A stretch of DNA of 64,000 bases, taken from contig JABCZK010000001.1 in NCBI GenBank assembly GCA_013289695.1, positions 219,235 through 283,234 of the forward strand, written 5' to 3'. Below, piece by piece: positions 61,548 through 64,000 of the stretch (the stretch's first letter is position 1; every line of letters begins with the position of its first letter). The notes beneath the pieces were generated by a model. It was not told the origin of the DNA and searched no databases. It worked only from the letters and a program-made list of their open reading frames with translations. This stretch comes from Acidobacteriota bacterium (lineage in GTDB: Bacteria > Acidobacteriota > Terriglobia > Acidiferrales > UBA7541). A program made the translations under genes and the position numbers.

Positions 61548-63021
61548 ACCAAACCTGAGCGAACAACTCGATCGCGCCATCCAGGCGCTTCTGACGCCCG
61601 TCCCGGCCCCGCGCCGCCGCGATGACGCCGCGCCCAAAGCGCCAAGCGCCGCGCTCGTGCGCGTCGCTGAACAACTCCGCGGCCTGCCCCGTGAAAATTT
61701 CAGAACAATGCTACGAGCAAAGCTCCAAGGGAGAACTCCGATGGCCAGCAAACCAGCAGCAGCACCAGAACCGCAGCAGACCGCGACCGCATATTTGATC
61801 GTGAATGGCGCTGCCCGCGCTCTTGAATTCTACAAGCAGGCTTTCGGCGCAGTAGAAACCATGCGCCTGACCGGCCCTGGTGAACGTATCGGCCACGCGG
61901 AAATTCGCATTGGCAACTCCACGATCATGCTCGCCGATGAATTCCCGGATTTCGGCGCCATCAGCGCGCAAACCCTCGGCGGCTCACCCGTGAAAATTCA
62001 TCTCCAAGTGGATGATGTGGACGCGATGGCCGCCCGCGCCATCGCCGCCGGTGCCAAAGTGCTCCGCCCGGTACAAGATCAGTTCTACGGCGAGCGCTCC
62101 GGTCAATTCGCCGATCCCTTCGGACTCACATGGGTCATCACAACGCGCACGGAAACCCTCACTAGCGAGGAGATACAGCGGCGCTTCGAGAAACTCACGC
62201 AGAACGTCGCTGCGCCGCCCGCCGAAGAACCGAAGTGGACTCTGCCCGTCCCCTACATCCGCAAAGGATTCCGCACGCTCACGCCCTATCTGCTGGTTCC
62301 GGGCGCCGCCCATCTCATCAATTTCTACAAACAGGCATTCGGGGCCGAGGAAATCTTTCGTGTGCCGCGCCCCGGCTCGGACCTGATCATGCACGCCGAA
62401 GTTCGCATCGCCGGGTCGATGGTCGAACTCGCCGACGCCAACGAGGAATTCAAGCCCCGCGCCTCGACAAATGTTTTGTACGTGCCTGACGTGGATGCCG
62501 CGTTCCAGCGCGCCTTGGACGCGGGTGCCACATCGCTCTCTGCGCCCATGGATCAGCCCTACGGCGACCGCCAGGGCACCGTGAAAGATCCCGGCGGCAA
62601 TTCCTGGCACATCACCACGTACGGCAGCGGGCAGCACATCGTCGCGAACACGCCTGCAATCGTTCCGATGTTCCAGGTCCGCGACGCCGGGAAATATGTG
62701 GAATTCCTGGAGCAAGCCTTCGGCGCTCGCGAGATATTTGCGGCCAAGGATCCGCAAGGCATCGCGCGGCATGTCCGACTGCGCATGGGCGATTCCATCC
62801 TGGCGGGCGGTGAATCGCGCGGAGAATCGCAGTCCGCTCCATTCCTGCTGCACATGTACGTACCCAATACGGACGACGTGTACGCGGCAGCTGTCCGCGC
62901 CGGCGCCACCACGATTCGCGGGCTCGAAGACGCGCCTTATGGCGACCGCACCGCCACGGTGCAAGATCCCTTCGGGAATCTGTGGTCTCTTGCCACCCAT
63001 ATCAAAGACGTAAAGTTCTAG
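61540..63021 (+). CDS. Triple-VOC protein with N-terminal sigma-coupled helical segment
   Basis: 493 residues from ATG 61540, inside the sigma gene end (ATGCCTAA). The first 75 residues (LSEQLDRAIQALLTPVPAPR; ALVRVAEQLRGLPRENFRTM) are helical. Then three VOC/PhnB-type domains: about 80-190 (TATAYLIVNGAARALEFYKQ), 260-370 (LTPYLLVPGAAHLINFYKQA) and 380-490 (VPMFQVRDAGKYVEFLEQAF). VOC domains bind metals or small ligands. The N-terminal segment may be an anti-sigma interface; this is inference. An internal ATG at 61741 would omit it. Confidence 0.88.
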   Translation: MPKPNLSEQLDRAIQALLTPVPAPRRRDDAAPKAPSAALVRVAEQLRGLPRENFRTMLRAKLQGRTPMASKPAAAPEPQQTATAYLIVNGAARALEFYKQAFGAVETMRLTGPGERIGHAEIRIGNSTIMLADEFPDFGAISAQTLGGSPVKIHLQVDDVDAMAARAIAAGAKVLRPVQDQFYGERSGQFADPFGLTWVITTRTETLTSEEIQRRFEKLTQNVAAPPAEEPKWTLPVPYIRKGFRTLTPYLLVPGAAHLINFYKQAFGAEEIFRVPRPGSDLIMHAEVRIAGSMVELADANEEFKPRASTNVLYVPDVDAAFQRALDAGATSLSAPMDQPYGDRQGTVKDPGGNSWHITTYGSGQHIVANTPAIVPMFQVRDAGKYVEFLEQAFGAREIFAAKDPQGIARHVRLRMGDSILAGGESRGESQSAPFLLHMYVPNTDDVYAAAVRAGATTIRGLEDAPYGDRTATVQDPFGNLWSLATHIKDVKF

Positions 63022-63033
63022 TTGGGAGCGCCG

Positions 63034-63807
63034 TTAACGCAGGTAGGGATTTTCAGCGCGCTCCGCGCCGATGGTGGTGTTGTCGCCGTGCCCAGGGATC
63101 ACTAGCGTTTCGTCGGGAAGCGCCAGCAACTTTTCGCGGATCGAACTCAAAATATCTTTCATCGAGCCGCCCCACAGGTCGGTGCGGCCAATGCTGCCTT
63201 GAAATAATGTATCGCCGGATACCAGCCGACCCGGTCCGAGCCCGCGTTCACGCGTCGGCATCGCCTCGCCTGCATGCCCGACCACCTGCGCTTGCAAGTG
63301 CGCCTCCGCCGAAGCCTTCGCGGATTGCGGCTTCGGCCGACCGGCATTGGCTTGCTCGGGCGGTTGTCGCTTCTCTACCAGCAGGCTGATGCTTCCCGGT
63401 GTGTGCCCCGGCGTATGAATCACGCGTGCCGCATAGCCGCCCCAACGCACACTGTCGCCTTCCTTCACAAAATCCTCGATGCGCATGCTCACCGGCGTGC
63501 GCATCCCCAAAAATTGCGCCTGCATATCCAAGTGCCGGTACAACTCCAGATCGGCCTCGTGGATCAGCACCGGCGCTTTCGTCGCGGCATGCAAACGCGC
63601 AAGGCCTCCCACATGATCAATGTGCGTGTGCGTGCTAACGATCGCGCGCACATTTAGCTGGTGCGCCCGCACAATCTCCAGGATGCGTTCAACTTCATCG
63701 CCCGGATCCACCACGATCGCCTCGTGCGTCTCCGGATCGCCCAGGATCGAGCAATTGCACTGCAGCATCCCTACCGGAATGATTTCGTGAATTAGTTTTT
63801 CGCTCAC
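63034..63807 (-). CDS. MBL-fold hydrolase (glyoxalase II-like)
   Basis: 257 residues from a GTG at 63807. Zinc motif VSTHTHIDHVGGLARLH, then HTPGHTPGSISLLV, SGDTLFQGSIGRTDL and VIPGHGDNTTIGAE, the order of the glyoxalase II/persulfide dioxygenase-like MBL group. An insert of about 40 residues (EANAGRPKPQ region) lies between the third and fourth motif. A promoter (63814-63843) ends six bases before the GTG, so the mRNA may be leaderless. Confidence 0.92.
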   Translation of the reverse strand: MSEKLIHEIIPVGMLQCNCSILGDPETHEAIVVDPGDEVERILEIVRAHQLNVRAIVSTHTHIDHVGGLARLHAATKAPVLIHEADLELYRHLDMQAQFLGMRTPVSMRIEDFVKEGDSVRWGGYAARVIHTPGHTPGSISLLVEKRQPPEQANAGRPKPQSAKASAEAHLQAQVVGHAGEAMPTRERGLGPGRLVSGDTLFQGSIGRTDLWGGSMKDILSSIREKLLALPDETLVIPGHGDNTTIGAERAENPYLR

Positions 63808-63813
63808 ACCGAA

Positions 63814-63843
63814 AGTATAGCAACTCTTGCGGCGACAGGTCAG
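63814..63843 (-). promoter_or_regulatory. Promoter of the MBL gene, possible leaderless start
   Basis: CTGACC (63843-63838), 18 bases, TATACT (63819-63814). Six bases separate the -10 from the GTG, so transcription should begin on or next to the start codon. No ribosome site is seen. Confidence 0.55.
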
Positions 63844-63925
63844 TCTCCGATTAATGCGTACGGCAGGAGTTGAGACCACGCGTTGATCAGGGTAAGCGCC
63901 GGGATAAACCGGCATGCTGTAGGGA

Positions 63926-64000
63926 ATGAAAGAGTCCTACAAGAAGGGAGACAGCGACTCCATCTTGGCCCCGAGTCTTGCAGATGACACCGCGAGGTGT
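63926..64000 (+). CDS. Partial ORF at right edge, MKESY-type
   Basis: 25 codons, open to the window end: MKESYKKGDSDSILAPSLAD then more. The opening MKESY resembles short ORFs that lie upstream of group II intron reverse transcriptases. AGGGA precedes the ATG. Identity is only a suggestion because the rest is cut off. Confidence 0.3.
   Translation, partial: MKESYKKGDSDSILAPSLADDTARC

Overview
The window is a 64 kb piece of a high-GC bacterial chromosome, most likely from an Acidobacteriota (probably Terriglobia-like). The grounds are a GWxTD-domain protein, a PadR regulator directly upstream of an ADOP-type duplicated permease, a Bacillus-type cytochrome b558 succinate dehydrogenase, a DUF4331 protein, many PilZ and TPR proteins, and dense intergenic palindromic repeats of a style common in that phylum. 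The assignment is inference from gene content; there is no rRNA in the window. One tRNA (Phe, GAA) is present. No CRISPR array, prophage or complete insertion sequence was found.

Layout. 1-7.5 kb (minus strand): a partial GT39 membrane glycosyltransferase, two paralogous cyclophilins, an M19 dipeptidase, and sdhCAB. 7.7-12.2 kb (plus): SDR oxidoreductase, GWxTD protein, GAF-like protein, a Q/P-rich surface protein. 12.5-16.1 kb: a pyruvoyl arginine decarboxylase, a DOMON/CBM9-like secreted protein, then a divergent pair made of a deoxyhypusine-synthase-like protein and an agmatinase-like protein, both with altered catalytic residues. 16-24 kb (plus): GlsB-like protein, cupin, RNase J, RimI, UppP, FtsK, tRNA-Phe. 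24.3-29.8 kb (minus): DUF4331 / TPR / Ni-Co-type transporter operon. 30-34 kb: small membrane and secreted proteins, EcsC, 3-methyladenine glycosylase. 34.4-37.7 kb (plus): a signalling patch with one STAS and three PilZ proteins. 37.9-42 kb (minus): DJ-1/YHS fusion, ADOP permease, PadR. 42-43.3 kb: a long repeat-rich intergenic region with one candidate compact small gene. 43.3-47.5 kb (minus): operon of a radical SAM enzyme, an ABC exporter and an esterase. 47.7-51.6 kb: small proteins, BKACE, aldehyde dehydrogenase. 52-57 kb (minus): MocR/PdxR, thioesterase, PdxS, PdxT, LMW phosphatase/ArsC, MntR-like. 57-64 kb: DUF1801, benzoate-CoA-ligase-like enzyme, an ECF sigma factor overlapping a triple-VOC protein, an MBL hydrolase, and a partial ORF at the right edge.

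How genes work together. Clear functional units are SdhCAB (complex II), PdxS/PdxT (vitamin B6 synthase) with a MocR regulator whose own promoter carries repeated GCCAAT boxes, PadR-ADOP, and the ABC ATPase-permease-esterase set with overlapping ends. The most unusual units are the divergent DHS-like/agmatinase-like locus beside an arginine decarboxylase, the sigma factor coupled to a triple-VOC protein, the DUF4331-TPR-transporter operon, and a family of two-hairpin intergenic elements of constant geometry. Starts were moved from the longest possible ORF where a ribosome binding site, signal peptide or family alignment decided it; these choices are stated per gene.
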